In this document: in pieces, positions 17,174-25,493 of the stretch | Numbering within the stretch: the stretch's first letter is position 1 | Layout of the letters: every line of letters begins with the position of its first letter | Assembly: GCA_025929155.1 (NCBI GenBank) | Contig: JAICMR010000014.1 | Location: 1-37,399, forward strand | Direction of reading: 5' to 3' | DNA: 37,399 nucleotides | Source of the DNA: Chthoniobacterales bacterium | Lineage (GTDB): Bacteria > Verrucomicrobiota > Verrucomicrobiia > Chthoniobacterales > UBA10450 | The notes under the pieces: model-generated | Databases searched by the model: none | The model's input: only the letters and a program-made list of their open reading frames with translations | What the model was told of the DNA's origin: nothing | Made by a program: the position numbers and the translations under genes

Positions 17174-19333
17174 TTAGGGCTTTGGTGGCTTTGCCGCCCC
17201 AGCGCCGCTCTCGCTTGAGGGGCCGCCTTTCGCTTCCGCAGGCGTTTTTATGCCTAACGACTTCAGGAATGGCTGGATCGAGCGATCCCGGCCCAAGAAG
17301 TTGTGGATCGAAACGTCGATATCACGGGAACCGCCCGGCGCGTAGATCTCTTTCCGCAACTTCATGCCCGCTGTTTTATCGAGAAATCCTTGCGGCGCTT
17401 TCTCAAACACCGTCGCCATGTCGGCGGCAATCGCGTCGGCCCAGGCGTAGCCGTAGTAGCCGCCATCGTAGCCGACAAGGTGACCAAAGTAGGCAACGAA
17501 CGCCGTCTTCGGATCAATTGGCAGGAAGACCTTCTCTAAAATAGGATTCGACATCGCGACGCAATCGTAAGGTTGGCCTTCCGGATGCACGTCGTGCAAC
17601 GTTAGATCGATATCGGCAAAAGCGAATTGCCTCCGATAATTCACCGCCACGGTCGCCAGCTTCGCTTCCTTCATCTTGGCGATTGTCTCCGCGGGAATCT
17701 TCTTCGACGGGTCACGGTAATCGGCCGCAAAAGTATCCAGCACCTGCTTGTTCCAGACCCAGTTTTGCAGCATCTGCGAGGGCGCCTCGACAAAATCCGC
17801 CGGCACGTTCGTGCCCGAGAAACGCTCGAACTTCGCCGTCGTCACGATCGCGTGGAGCGCGTGGCCGAACTCATGGAAGAGCGTCTCGACATCGGCATGG
17901 CTGAGGAGCGAGGGTTTGTCCTTGCCGGGCGGCGGGAAGTTGCAAAGGAGCGCAACCGTTGGCCGCTGATCCTTTCCGTTAGGCAAAACCTTACCCGGAA
18001 TAATTCCGAACTCCGCGAAGTGGTTAAACTTTCCATCGCGCGGAAACATATCGAGATAGAAAAGCCCGAGCGGCTGGCCGCTGGCCGCGTCGCTCACGAC
18101 GTAAAGTTGCAGGTCGTCCACCCACTTTTGCGGCGCCTCGATGCGCGTAAATTTCAGCCCAAAGATGTTCTGATAGATCCTGAACATCCCATCGAGAGTC
18201 TGCTGGAATGGGAAATAAACTCGGAGAGCTTCGGTATCGACTGTATATTTTTCCTTCTTCAGTTCGTTCTCGAAATAGCGCCAATCCCAAATGTTGATCT
18301 GCGCATTCTGATCCTTCGCTTTAGCGACCTTCAGCTTTCGAAGCTCTGCTACCTCCGCGTCAAACTTCGGCTGAATCCCCGCGATCAGGTCGTTGATGAA
18401 GGTCTTGGCCGCAGCGCCGGTTTTAGCCATCCGGATTTCGGTCTGGAAATCATCCCAGGATTTATAGCCGAGCTTGAGCGCGATCTCGTTGCGATGCGCG
18501 AGGATGTTGTTTAGCACCGGAACATTTTTGTCGCGCGCGAGGTTGAAACGCACCTCGTAGAAATGTTTCCGGGTCTCCTCCTTATTCGCCGTTTGCTCGA
18601 GGGTGTTGTAGTGGAAAGTCACGTTCGCGAGCAACGTATAGGAATCCTCGCCCGTCTTAAGCCCCGGCAATCCGAGCAAGCTTTCCGGCACCCCGGCAAG
18701 CTCCGCTTTGGTGAAGGTGACGGGCGCTTTCACCGCCACGATGTTCGACTGGAAATCTGTCTCAAGTTGCGCGAGTTCTTTGCGCAATTTCTCGACCAGG
18801 GCCCGCTCGTTAGGCGGAAGCGTCAGGCCGGCTCGACGATAATCCCGTAGCGTGTATCCCAGGAGCAGCTTCTTTTCGCCGGTGAGATTCGGTTTCGTGT
18901 CGGCGAAGGCTTTCACCGCTTTGTAAACGTCTTCGCGGTAATCAACTCCGACCGCCCAATCCTGGAAAGCCTTGATCGCTTTCTCAGCCGCGTCTCGCAT
19001 CGCCGCCTCCTTGTTTGTCTGCTGAATGAGGACGGCTTTGCTGGCAGCGATGTTTGCCTCGTTCTGGATGTTATCGAGCGCGTCGAGCGTGCTCTCGAAT
19101 GTCACTTTGCTCAGGTCCTGGTGCCCAATCGCTTCGAGCGCGGCGTTGGCCTTCGCAATCGCCTTGTCGATCTCGGACTGAACTGCGATCGGCGTTTGCG
19201 GCCAGTCGGGAATGGTGAGGATTTCGTTCGCTTTCTCAGCGGCCGGTTGAAAATCAGCGAGTTTTTTGAGTTCCTCCCCGAATGCGGGCAAGGCCAGACC
19301 AAGAGCGAGACTAACGAGAAGAAAACGTTGCAT
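17174..19333 (-). CDS. Secreted M3-family (thimet oligopeptidase-like) zinc metallopeptidase
   Basis: This zinc endo-oligopeptidase is related to oligopeptidase A, Dcp and thimet oligopeptidase. The long helical N-terminal region is followed by the active site: the zinc motif HEFGH (residues about 487-491 in LFHEFGHALH), the downstream Glu in FVEAPSQMLQNW, and the conserved substrate-binding C-terminal region DGGYYGYAWADAIAADM. The start at 19331-19333 (MQRFLLVSLALGLALPAFG) gives a signal peptide; an upstream ATG at 19387 would add 18 residues. Export is unusual for the E. coli relatives, which are cytosolic, but common in this kind of genome. The Pro- and Gly-rich tail ends at a TAA supplied by a motif copy (17172). 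Three further copies encode PNE, PNG and SLG. Confidence 0.93.
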   Translation of the reverse strand: MQRFLLVSLALGLALPAFGEELKKLADFQPAAEKANEILTIPDWPQTPIAVQSEIDKAIAKANAALEAIGHQDLSKVTFESTLDALDNIQNEANIAASKAVLIQQTNKEAAMRDAAEKAIKAFQDWAVGVDYREDVYKAVKAFADTKPNLTGEKKLLLGYTLRDYRRAGLTLPPNERALVEKLRKELAQLETDFQSNIVAVKAPVTFTKAELAGVPESLLGLPGLKTGEDSYTLLANVTFHYNTLEQTANKEETRKHFYEVRFNLARDKNVPVLNNILAHRNEIALKLGYKSWDDFQTEIRMAKTGAAAKTFINDLIAGIQPKFDAEVAELRKLKVAKAKDQNAQINIWDWRYFENELKKEKYTVDTEALRVYFPFQQTLDGMFRIYQNIFGLKFTRIEAPQKWVDDLQLYVVSDAASGQPLGLFYLDMFPRDGKFNHFAEFGIIPGKVLPNGKDQRPTVALLCNFPPPGKDKPSLLSHADVETLFHEFGHALHAIVTTAKFERFSGTNVPADFVEAPSQMLQNWVWNKQVLDTFAADYRDPSKKIPAETIAKMKEAKLATVAVNYRRQFAFADIDLTLHDVHPEGQPYDCVAMSNPILEKVFLPIDPKTAFVAYFGHLVGYDGGYYGYAWADAIAADMATVFEKAPQGFLDKTAGMKLRKEIYAPGGSRDIDVSIHNFLGRDRSIQPFLKSLGIKTPAEAKGGPSSESGAGAAKPPKP

Positions 19334-19630
19334 CGAGAGTAAGCGACTCTGCTCCCAGCCGCTTGGCAATCGGAAACTTTTCTCCACTCACAGGAGGCGC
19401 CCGAAGTAGGAGTCTTGGCGTTGGAGATCGAGGGGGAGTTTACAGACAGCCTGTTGCCAAGTTTCGATTTCGTTCCTTTGCCCTGCGTTATTCCGAAGTT
19501 TTTGTCGGAGAAAAGGGTCTCGGCGAAACTGGAATAACCAAACCAGGATAGTGAAATCGATCGTTAACGCGGCGTGATCGCAGAGCGAATCCCGGATTGA
19601 CCTAGCTCGGCGATTCCGCCAAACACGGAC

Positions 19631-20155
19631 ATGAATCACACTCCATTGAGGCTCATGCTGCTCGTGTCCACCATGTCGCTTGCGCCCCTCACCTTCGGCG
19701 CCGGCGACTCAGCGGACGAAGCCGCCATCCGTCAACTCGAGATCCGACAACAGGACGCTTGGAATCGTCACGACGCCAAAGCATACGCCAACTTGTTCAC
19801 TGAAAATGGCGACTGCGTGAACGTGGTGGGCTGGTGGTGGAAAGGTCGAGCTGAGATCGAGAAAAAGCTGACCGCCGCATACGCCTATGTCTTCGCCCAA
19901 AGCGTTCTGACGATCGGGAACGTCGACATTCGCTTTTTGACTCCGGATCTGGCCGTGGCGCATGTGCGCTGGACGATGACGGGCGCGCGAACGCCGCACA
20001 CTTTGCCCAAGCCGGAGGAAGGGATTGAGACGCAGATCCTGCAAAAGAGTAGTGGCAATTGGTTGATCGCAGTTTTCCAAAACACGAACTCGATCCCCGA
20101 GATGCCATTCCCGCAGATCGGGCCCCCAAGCCGAGGCGCGCCAACAAAGCCCTGA
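19631..20155 (+). CDS. Exported SnoaL-like/DUF4440 (NTF2-fold) protein
   Basis: This 174-residue protein has a signal peptide (ending LAPLTFGAG) and one NTF2-like domain. The pattern EAAIRQLEIRQQDAWNRHDAKAYANLFTENGD is typical of the SgcJ/EcaC/DUF4440 group, which includes small-molecule-binding and enzyme-like members. The domain ends with the usual W-L-I-A-V-F-Q-N-T strand. Substrate unknown. It is a single gene on the + strand, and a REP-like hairpin starts 10 bases after its stop codon. Confidence 0.85.
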   Translation: MNHTPLRLMLLVSTMSLAPLTFGAGDSADEAAIRQLEIRQQDAWNRHDAKAYANLFTENGDCVNVVGWWWKGRAEIEKKLTAAYAYVFAQSVLTIGNVDIRFLTPDLAVAHVRWTMTGARTPHTLPKPEEGIETQILQKSSGNWLIAVFQNTNSIPEMPFPQIGPPSRGAPTKP

Positions 20156-20164
20156 GCTGCGTTT

Positions 20165-20196
20165 GTAGCGCCGGCGACACCTGAAGGCCGGCGCTA
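20165..20196. repeat. GTAG-headed REP-like hairpin after the SnoaL-like gene
   Basis: TAGCGCCGGC (20166-20175) and GCCGGCGCTA (20187-20196) form a perfect 10-base stem with an 11-base loop, with GTAG at the 5' end. The stem differs from the 13925 element. There is no T-tract, but it could act as an mRNA 3'-end hairpin. The rest of the 287-base gap (20197-20442) shows no gene; it has one near motif match at 20370. Confidence 0.6.
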
Positions 20197-20442
20197 AATG
20201 ACGCGCAGATAGGAAACCACCGATTGGAAATGTTCAGTTGGCAAGTCAAGCGCTCCTGACCTGCCTTGCGGCTAGCCTTCGCTTTCTTGTGGCGCGGCCC
20301 GAGTGAGCCGCAGTTAGCGTCACTGACTATGCGTCGGATATCCACGGATCGAACCGGCCGACTGCCCGGCTAACGATCCCGGTTCACTCCGGATGCCCCG
20401 TTGCTCGATAGAGCCTTGCGCTACCAAACCAACCTGAAAGAC

Positions 20443-20964
20443 TCAGGCAGCGAGCAGCGGCGTGTCGTCAGGTGCCGGTGTGCCGTTGTATTTCGGATAA
20501 AGAAAACGGGCGACCGGGGAGTTCGATTTCGCCCGCGCATGCGCCCGACTTAGCCCGAGCTGACGCAAGACGCGCAGCGATTCTCCCAGAAGAGCCACGC
20601 CGAGCCCGCGATTGCGATACTCCAGCAGCACACACGGCCCGGGTGAGAGATTATTTTCTGACGCAGGATCGGGATCCAAAACCAGTGCGCCGATGATTCG
20701 CACGCCGTGACGCAAAGTCAGGCACTGCGCCTGGTTTTCCGGATCGAAGGCGCGCGTGAGCCAGCCGTCGAGGAGGCTGTTCACCTCGTGAATCGCCTCG
20801 CCCCACGAACTGTCGTGCGCGAAAGAGCGGGTAATCACGGTCCGCACCTCCGTTTCATCTGCTTCCGTCGCCGGAGCGAAATGATAGTGGGCCGGTAGCG
20901 CCGGCTCAGTTGCTGGCAACTTCTCCAAATCCCAAGTGAATCGAACCCAGCGAACGAGCTTCAT
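20443..20964 (-). CDS. GNAT-family N-acetyltransferase
   Basis: This 173-residue protein has a GNAT fold. The N-terminal strand-helix section (FAPATEADETEVRTVITRSF) is followed by a central strand and the acetyl-CoA loop region VLLEYRNRGLGVALLGESLRVL (about residues 112-133), with the R-x-x-G-x-[GA] pattern satisfied as RNRGLG. The end, SPVARFLYPKYNG, resembles the terminal strand region of such enzymes. The acceptor substrate is unknown. It is a single gene on the minus strand; the next minus-strand stop upstream is at 21048. Confidence 0.75.
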   Translation of the reverse strand: MKLVRWVRFTWDLEKLPATEPALPAHYHFAPATEADETEVRTVITRSFAHDSSWGEAIHEVNSLLDGWLTRAFDPENQAQCLTLRHGVRIIGALVLDPDPASENNLSPGPCVLLEYRNRGLGVALLGESLRVLRQLGLSRAHARAKSNSPVARFLYPKYNGTPAPDDTPLLAA

Positions 20965-21047
20965 GCGGAGAAACCGAAATTACCATGCCTCTTTGACCTG
21001 CCGCAACAGCCGTTTCGTGAAATTTCATGCGCTTTTTTTCGGCGCGA

Positions 21048-21515
21048 TTAGCTTGCTTGCGCGGCTTTGATCGCGTCCAGGAATGGCCGATAAAGATCGC
21101 GATGTTGCGCGACGCCGCGTCGCAGAACCGGCTTGAAATTTGCGAGATCCGCGAAGTTCACGATCTGATCCACGCTCTGCACAAACGCGCTCATGGTGTC
21201 ATTCGTGAGCAGATGCCGGCTCAGCAGCACGACGAAATGCTCGCGACGTAATGCCCCGGCACGCTTCACCATTTCGCGCAGGACCCGGTTCTCCCGCTGA
21301 TTTACGCCGCAGTAATTTTCATCGATCACGACGACCTCGTAGTGATAGGTCGAGAGCTTGAGGAGCACATCTTCTTCGAAAAGGCCGTGGTGCACTTTAT
21401 AATGCAAGTCCGTTAATTGCGCCGTGACCGTTTTCTGCGCAGCCGAGGCCGTCATGCAGACCAGCGCGGTTTGATCGCCGGGATCGAAAATGTGACTCTC
21501 TTCGTCGATGTTCAT
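21048..21515 (-). CDS. Receiver-like protein encoded behind pilT-pilU, unknown function
   Basis: This 155-residue protein resembles no family I can name with certainty, but it has CheY-like features: a first strand with TALVCMTASAA, a strand ending in Asp (YEVVVIDENY, about residues 60-69), and a later strand followed by Ser (HFVVLLSRHLL). The pair of acidic residues at the first strand is missing, so it would be a degenerate receiver. It begins 9 bases after the stop of the pilU-like gene and is probably co-transcribed with it. By position it may regulate pilus retraction, which is only an inference. Confidence 0.6.
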   Translation of the reverse strand: MNIDEESHIFDPGDQTALVCMTASAAQKTVTAQLTDLHYKVHHGLFEEDVLLKLSTYHYEVVVIDENYCGVNQRENRVLREMVKRAGALRREHFVVLLSRHLLTNDTMSAFVQSVDQIVNFADLANFKPVLRRGVAQHRDLYRPFLDAIKAAQAS

Positions 21516-21524
21516 CCGTTCTGC

Positions 21525-22688
21525 CTAACGACTCTCCGCGAAATGATCGAGACGTAGACTGTGCTCCGAGTTTGTCTTCACTCCCCGCGTTTTATGCAAT
21601 AAATCGATCGCCCGTGTCACCCGCCCGCGCTTGGAAGCGAAGTATTTCGCAGTCTCTTCCGTGATCGTGCCGGCTTCGTAGGCCTGCATGATCGACTGGT
21701 CGAACGTCATCCAACCGAAGGTCGAGTTGGCCTCCGTGATTTCGTAAAAGCTACGGTTTTCGCCTTCCCCCAGCGCCACCGATTCCCGCGTCCGCAGATT
21801 GTGACCCATGATCTCAGTTAGCAGTTGCCGTCCACCCCGGACTTTCGGAACGAGGCGCTGGCTCACGACGTAACGCAGACTGTCCGCCAGCCGGAGCCGC
21901 AGTTGCTGTTCTTCGCCTAACGAGAAAAGGCCGAGAATGCGATTGATCGTCTGGCCGGCGTCGACCGTGTGCAGCGTACTCAGGACCAAATGGCCGGTCT
22001 CGGCTGCCATCAAAGCGACCTCGACCGTCGCACGATCGCGCATCTCCCCGACGAAAATCACCTTCGGTGCCTGACGGAGCGCCGCGCGCAAACCATTCGG
22101 GTAGTTATCGAAATCATGCCCGAGCTCGCGCTGGTTAAAGGTCGCTCGGTTCGGCGGATGCACGAATTCAATCGGATCCTCCAGCGTTACTACGTGAACC
22201 GATTGCGTCCTGTTTATCTCATCGAGGATTGCTGCGAGCGTCGTTGTCTTGCCGTTGCCGGTTGCGCCCGTCACGAGTATCAAGCCGGTTTTTTCCTTCG
22301 CGATCTCCTTGAAAATGGGGGGCAGATTCAGGTGCTGGAGCGTCGGGATGACGGCCTGCAGCTTTCGCATCACGATCGAGAAATGGCCCTGTTGCCGGAA
22401 AATATTAACGCGGAAACGCGCGGTATCTGAAAGCGCATAGCTGCAATCACAGGAGCCAGCGAGCAGGTAATCGCGCAGCAAACGGGGATTTCCGCCAATC
22501 AGGGCGAGCGCGATTTGTTCGGTTTGAAAAGGAGTGAGCTGCTCGATCGGCGGATCGACGAAGACCGGCTTCAGCTCGCCGAAATCCTCGACCTGAAGCG
22601 GATGACCAACCGTCAGGTTCAGATCCGAGATGCCGTCGTATGTTTGCACCATCGCGGATAAAATCCGGTCGAGATCAGGTGTCCTCAT
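21525..22688 (-). CDS. pilU: PilT/PilU-family twitching motility ATPase (PilU-like paralogue)
   Basis: This 387-residue hexameric secretion-type ATPase of type IV pilus retraction acts at the cytoplasmic base of the pilus. It shows Walker A GATGNGKT at 141-148, the Asp box TLEDPIEFVH, Walker B-like IFVGEMRD and the His-box region LSTLHTVDAG. Unlike its neighbour it lacks the AIRNLIRE-type motif; the equivalent stretch reads MGHNLRTRESV, and the C-terminus is longer. These points favour the PilU-like accessory role. It starts 12 bases after the pilT stop; that gap contains a CGTTAGGC motif. Its stop TAG (21525-21527) lies in another copy. Confidence 0.88.
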   Translation of the reverse strand: MRTPDLDRILSAMVQTYDGISDLNLTVGHPLQVEDFGELKPVFVDPPIEQLTPFQTEQIALALIGGNPRLLRDYLLAGSCDCSYALSDTARFRVNIFRQQGHFSIVMRKLQAVIPTLQHLNLPPIFKEIAKEKTGLILVTGATGNGKTTTLAAILDEINRTQSVHVVTLEDPIEFVHPPNRATFNQRELGHDFDNYPNGLRAALRQAPKVIFVGEMRDRATVEVALMAAETGHLVLSTLHTVDAGQTINRILGLFSLGEEQQLRLRLADSLRYVVSQRLVPKVRGGRQLLTEIMGHNLRTRESVALGEGENRSFYEITEANSTFGWMTFDQSIMQAYEAGTITEETAKYFASKRGRVTRAIDLLHKTRGVKTNSEHSLRLDHFAESR

Positions 22689-22700
22689 CTCGTTAGGCCT

Positions 22701-23783
22701 TTATTCTTCGAACTCTTCCGCGGGCGGCGTTTTGAGGAACGGGCGGAATTTCTTCTTGTCGATGCATTTCTCGTAGGCTTCCTCGGGTGAGATGCGGAGG
22801 TGGCGCAGGTGGTCCATGATTGCGTCGTCGAGCGGTTGGTTGCCCTTTTTTTTTCCAACTTGAATCATTCCCGGAATCTGGTGGGTTTTCGCTTCACGCA
22901 CGAGGTTCGCGATCGCCACATCGACCACCAGGATCTCAAGAGCAGCGACCCGGCCCGGCTGGTCAATTCGTTTGAAAAGATTCTGCGCGATCACTCCCTT
23001 GAGCGATTCGGAGAGGGTCGCGCGGATCTGGTTTTGTTGATCGGTTGGGAAAACATCGATGACCCGATCGACCGCCTTCGAGGCACTCGAGGTGTGGAGC
23101 GTTCCAAAAACGAGGTGACCGGTCGCGGCCGCGGTGAGCGCAAGTTCGATCGTCTCGAGATCACGCATTTCCCCGACCAGCAATACGTCCGGATCTTCAC
23201 GCAGCGCGCCGCGGAGCGCGGCGCCGAAGGAGCGGGTGTGGACTCCGACTTCGCGATGCTGCACGAGGCAGTTTTGACTGCGATGCACAAATTCAATCGG
23301 ATCCTCGACCGTGATGATGTGGTCGTGGCGCTGGAGGTTCGCGTAATCCATCATGGCCGCGAGAGTGGTTGATTTGCCGGAACCCGTTGGCCCGGTCACG
23401 AGGATGAGGCCTTTTTTCAGCAGCGGGAATCTTTTTAAAACCGGCGGGAGACCGAGGTCTTCGACGGTTAAAACTTTGGAAGGAATCAGACGGAAGACGG
23501 CGGAGATGCCGGCCTTTTGCTGGAAGAAATTCGCTCGATAGCGGGCGACGCCTGGCACTTCGTATCCGAAATCGACATCGGAAGTTTCCTCGAAAGTTTT
23601 GATCTTCGCCTCGGGCGCAATCTCGTAAACCATCGCCTTCAACTCGTCGTTCACGAGCGGCGGATAATCGACACGCACGAGTTCTCCGTTGATCCGCAAC
23701 ATCGGCGGGTTGCCGGTGGCAAGGTGCAGATCCGACGCTTTTTCCTCGGACATTAATTTAAAGAATGCGTCGATTCGAGCCAT
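22701..23783 (-). CDS. pilT: Type IV pilus retraction ATPase PilT
   Basis: PilT powers pilus retraction, twitching motility and, in competent bacteria, DNA uptake. The 360 residues show the N-terminal PAS-like region, Walker A GPTGSGKS at 131-138, the Asp box ITVEDPIEFVH at 157-167, Walker B LLVGEMRD at 201-208, the His box FGTLHT and, diagnostic of PilT, AIANLVREAKTHQ at 290-302 (AIRNLIREGKTHQ in others). Length and start (ATG at 23781-23783) are canonical. It is the first gene of a probable pilT-pilU-receiver-like operon. Pilus assembly genes (pilB, pilC, pilQ) are not in the window. Confidence 0.95.
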   Translation of the reverse strand: MARIDAFFKLMSEEKASDLHLATGNPPMLRINGELVRVDYPPLVNDELKAMVYEIAPEAKIKTFEETSDVDFGYEVPGVARYRANFFQQKAGISAVFRLIPSKVLTVEDLGLPPVLKRFPLLKKGLILVTGPTGSGKSTTLAAMMDYANLQRHDHIITVEDPIEFVHRSQNCLVQHREVGVHTRSFGAALRGALREDPDVLLVGEMRDLETIELALTAAATGHLVFGTLHTSSASKAVDRVIDVFPTDQQNQIRATLSESLKGVIAQNLFKRIDQPGRVAALEILVVDVAIANLVREAKTHQIPGMIQVGKKKGNQPLDDAIMDHLRHLRISPEEAYEKCIDKKKFRPFLKTPPAEEFEE

Positions 23784-23891
23784 GGGAGATAAGCCTTGAG
23801 ATAGCTAATACAATGCCAGTCAGAGAAATAACTGGGTCGGACAACCCGGACGCAGTCAGTCGACGAAATGCGTCGAAGGCTAACGGCGGCG

Positions 23892-23917
23892 CCCATCCTG
23901 AGCGCAGCGCGGTCGGA
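23892..23917. repeat. Dispersed CATCCTGAG repeat, degenerate copy upstream of pilT
   Basis: The sequence ccatcctgagcgcagcgcggtcggag shares its first half with the copy at 6454. It lies in the 241-base gap between the response regulator and pilT, where no gene is seen. Confidence 0.4.
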
Positions 23918-24024
23918 GAATACCCGCAGAGCCGCGGAGGAAGGCAGCGAGCACAAAAACGGCCGAACGACTGCCCCGGGATTAGGCGCAGTCCCTCAGT
24001 TCCGCTCGGGAGGATCGTTGGTCG

Positions 24025-24759
24025 TTAGGCCGCGATAATCGAGCGCACCTGGTCAAGCAACTTAGCGCCCGTGTACGGCTTGGGAATAAAACCGCACAAG
24101 CCACGAGCGAGCATGCTGCCAAGTTTCGTTTGCTCGGCGAACCCGCTGCTCAGCACCACCCGCACCTCCGGATTGATCGCTTTCAACTCGTCAAAGACCG
24201 CGTCGCCGTCCATTACAGGCAGGAAAAAATCGAGAATGATGAGTGAGATCTCGTTCGAGCTTTCTTCGTAAATCTTGACGGCTTCCAACCCATCTTTCGC
24301 GACCAGAACGCGATAACCCTCCTCTTCCAGGATCGCGCCGGCTCGTACCAGAATCTCCGGTTCGTCATCGACCACGAGGACTAATCCTCGCGCACCAGAT
24401 GGATTCCGAATGGCGAATAGATCCTCCGTGCCCTTGGCCCCGGCAATTTCGCCGACCGGCATCATTTGAGTGAGACTGATCGCGCTCCCTGCCGACGGCG
24501 TTACGCGGAAGTTTGCGCTTTCCGGCATCCGCGCGGTCCTGTAGCGGCTCGAACCAGCGAGGATTCGGGACGTCACTCGATCGAAGATAGCTTGGGAAAT
24601 TTTCGCAGCTTGCGCAGTTTCATCCGTTAGGCGCTGCAGGTTTTCGTTGCCCAATTCTTCCTGCTGTGCCTGCTCCGCATAACGCGCTACCTGCTGCAAA
24701 CGGCGGTTCAAATCAGTGAGATTTGACGCAGTCCACTTCAGATCGTCGTGATCAAGCAT
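24025..24759 (-). CDS. Response regulator with C-terminal receiver domain
   Basis: This 244-residue protein has its receiver domain at the C-terminus (residues about 125-244), with the acidic pair D131-D132 in VVDDEPE, phospho-acceptor D177 in LIILDFFLPVMDG, S204 in VVLSSG and K227 in IPKPY. The first 70 residues are helical and Gln/Glu-rich, recalling the helical part of hybrid kinases but without a recognisable phosphorylated His or an ATPase domain. There is no DNA-binding output domain. It may be a stand-alone phosphoacceptor or a remnant of a hybrid kinase. The stop TAA (24025-24027) belongs to a CGTTAGGC copy; another copy (24625) encodes LTD. pilT lies 241 bases downstream. Confidence 0.88.
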   Translation of the reverse strand: MLDHDDLKWTASNLTDLNRRLQQVARYAEQAQQEELGNENLQRLTDETAQAAKISQAIFDRVTSRILAGSSRYRTARMPESANFRVTPSAGSAISLTQMMPVGEIAGAKGTEDLFAIRNPSGARGLVLVVDDEPEILVRAGAILEEEGYRVLVAKDGLEAVKIYEESSNEISLIILDFFLPVMDGDAVFDELKAINPEVRVVLSSGFAEQTKLGSMLARGLCGFIPKPYTGAKLLDQVRSIIAA

Positions 24760-24764
24760 CGGAA

Positions 24765-24854
24765 TCAGGTTTCGTTGCGGTCATCAAGACAAGCCCACCA
24801 GACGCATACGCCGAGGCTGCAGAGCAGGAGGAAAAAGGAGGTTAAGGAGAGCAT
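24765..24854 (-). CDS. Possible 29-residue single-pass membrane peptide
   Basis: An ATG at 24852-24854 opens a 29-codon frame ending TGA at 24765-24767, five bases before the response regulator start. It encodes MLSLTSFFLLLCSLGVCVWW followed by a short acidic and polar tail with DDRNE, a plausible single transmembrane helix with the tail in the cytoplasm or periplasm. No clear Shine-Dalgarno sequence precedes it. The tight spacing to the next gene argues for translation as a leader cistron; its short length leaves chance open. Confidence 0.4.
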   Translation of the reverse strand: MLSLTSFFLLLCSLGVCVWWACLDDRNET

Positions 24855-24952
24855 ATCGGTATCGGTGGAAAAAGTGCGCACGTTTCATGCCCAACGGACC
24901 TCCTGCGGTCAATTGAGTTGTTTGCGCCGTCTCTTCGATGAAGTGGTGAATC

Positions 24953-25438
24953 GTGTCGTCCACCTTTCGGAACAGCTTCCTTGCTGGATTGCTCATCGCG
25001 TTCATCGGTGGGATTTGGCTCTCGCAACTCTGGGGCGCGGAGAATCAGGTGCGCCTGCACAGCGAACATTTGCTGCAGAAAGTGGAGCGGCGCAGTTGGA
25101 GCGCGGTCGATGGTTTCCTCGCGCCCAACTACCATGACGATTGGGGCGACGACCGCGCGGCTTTGCTGACGCGGGTGCGCCTCGTAGGCCGCTTGTTCTT
25201 TGACCTAACGATCACGATCTCGGAGGAACGGACAGAGGTGAGCGGGGCTGATGGACGCTGGTCGGCGCGCCTTCACCTCGACGGTCGCGGGGAAGCCGCC
25301 GCGGAAATCAAGAGCCGGGTAAACAGCCTAACGAGTCCGTTCGTGTTCCATTGGCGGCGCGCAAGCTGGAAGCCTTGGGATTGGAAGCTCCTGAAAGTCG
25401 CGAACGATTCGCTGGAAATCCCGGATGAAGGTCGATAA
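24953..25438 (+). CDS. Membrane-anchored protein of unknown function, NTF2-like
   Basis: This 161-residue protein starts at a GTG (24953). It has an N-terminal hydrophobic anchor (NSFLAGLLIAFIGGIWLSQLW) and a soluble domain beginning with the pattern of a SnoaL/NTF2-like protein: LLQKVERRSWSAVDGFLAPNYHDDWG. That is followed by strands ending W-K-L-L-K-V. Without the anchor it is about 130 residues, as expected for one NTF2 fold. I know no function. Two motif copies 123 bases apart and in the same orientation (25204 and 25327) encode DLTI and SLTS. Confidence 0.65.
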   Translation: MSSTFRNSFLAGLLIAFIGGIWLSQLWGAENQVRLHSEHLLQKVERRSWSAVDGFLAPNYHDDWGDDRAALLTRVRLVGRLFFDLTITISEERTEVSGADGRWSARLHLDGRGEAAAEIKSRVNSLTSPFVFHWRRASWKPWDWKLLKVANDSLEIPDEGR

Positions 25439-25493
25439 GCCGCCGCAGAGGAGCTGGCGCGCTCGGGAAATGTGAACGGGCCTTCGGATTCTT

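Noticed and set aside
17627-18514. A 295-codon open frame on + opposite the M3 peptidase
   Set aside because: It is antisense to conserved peptidase sequence including the HEFGH region and has no start signal or family likeness.
23765-24028. An 87-codon open frame on + upstream of pilT
   Set aside because: It runs through the pilT start region and repeat material, with an Arg/Ser/Pro-rich product and no family likeness.
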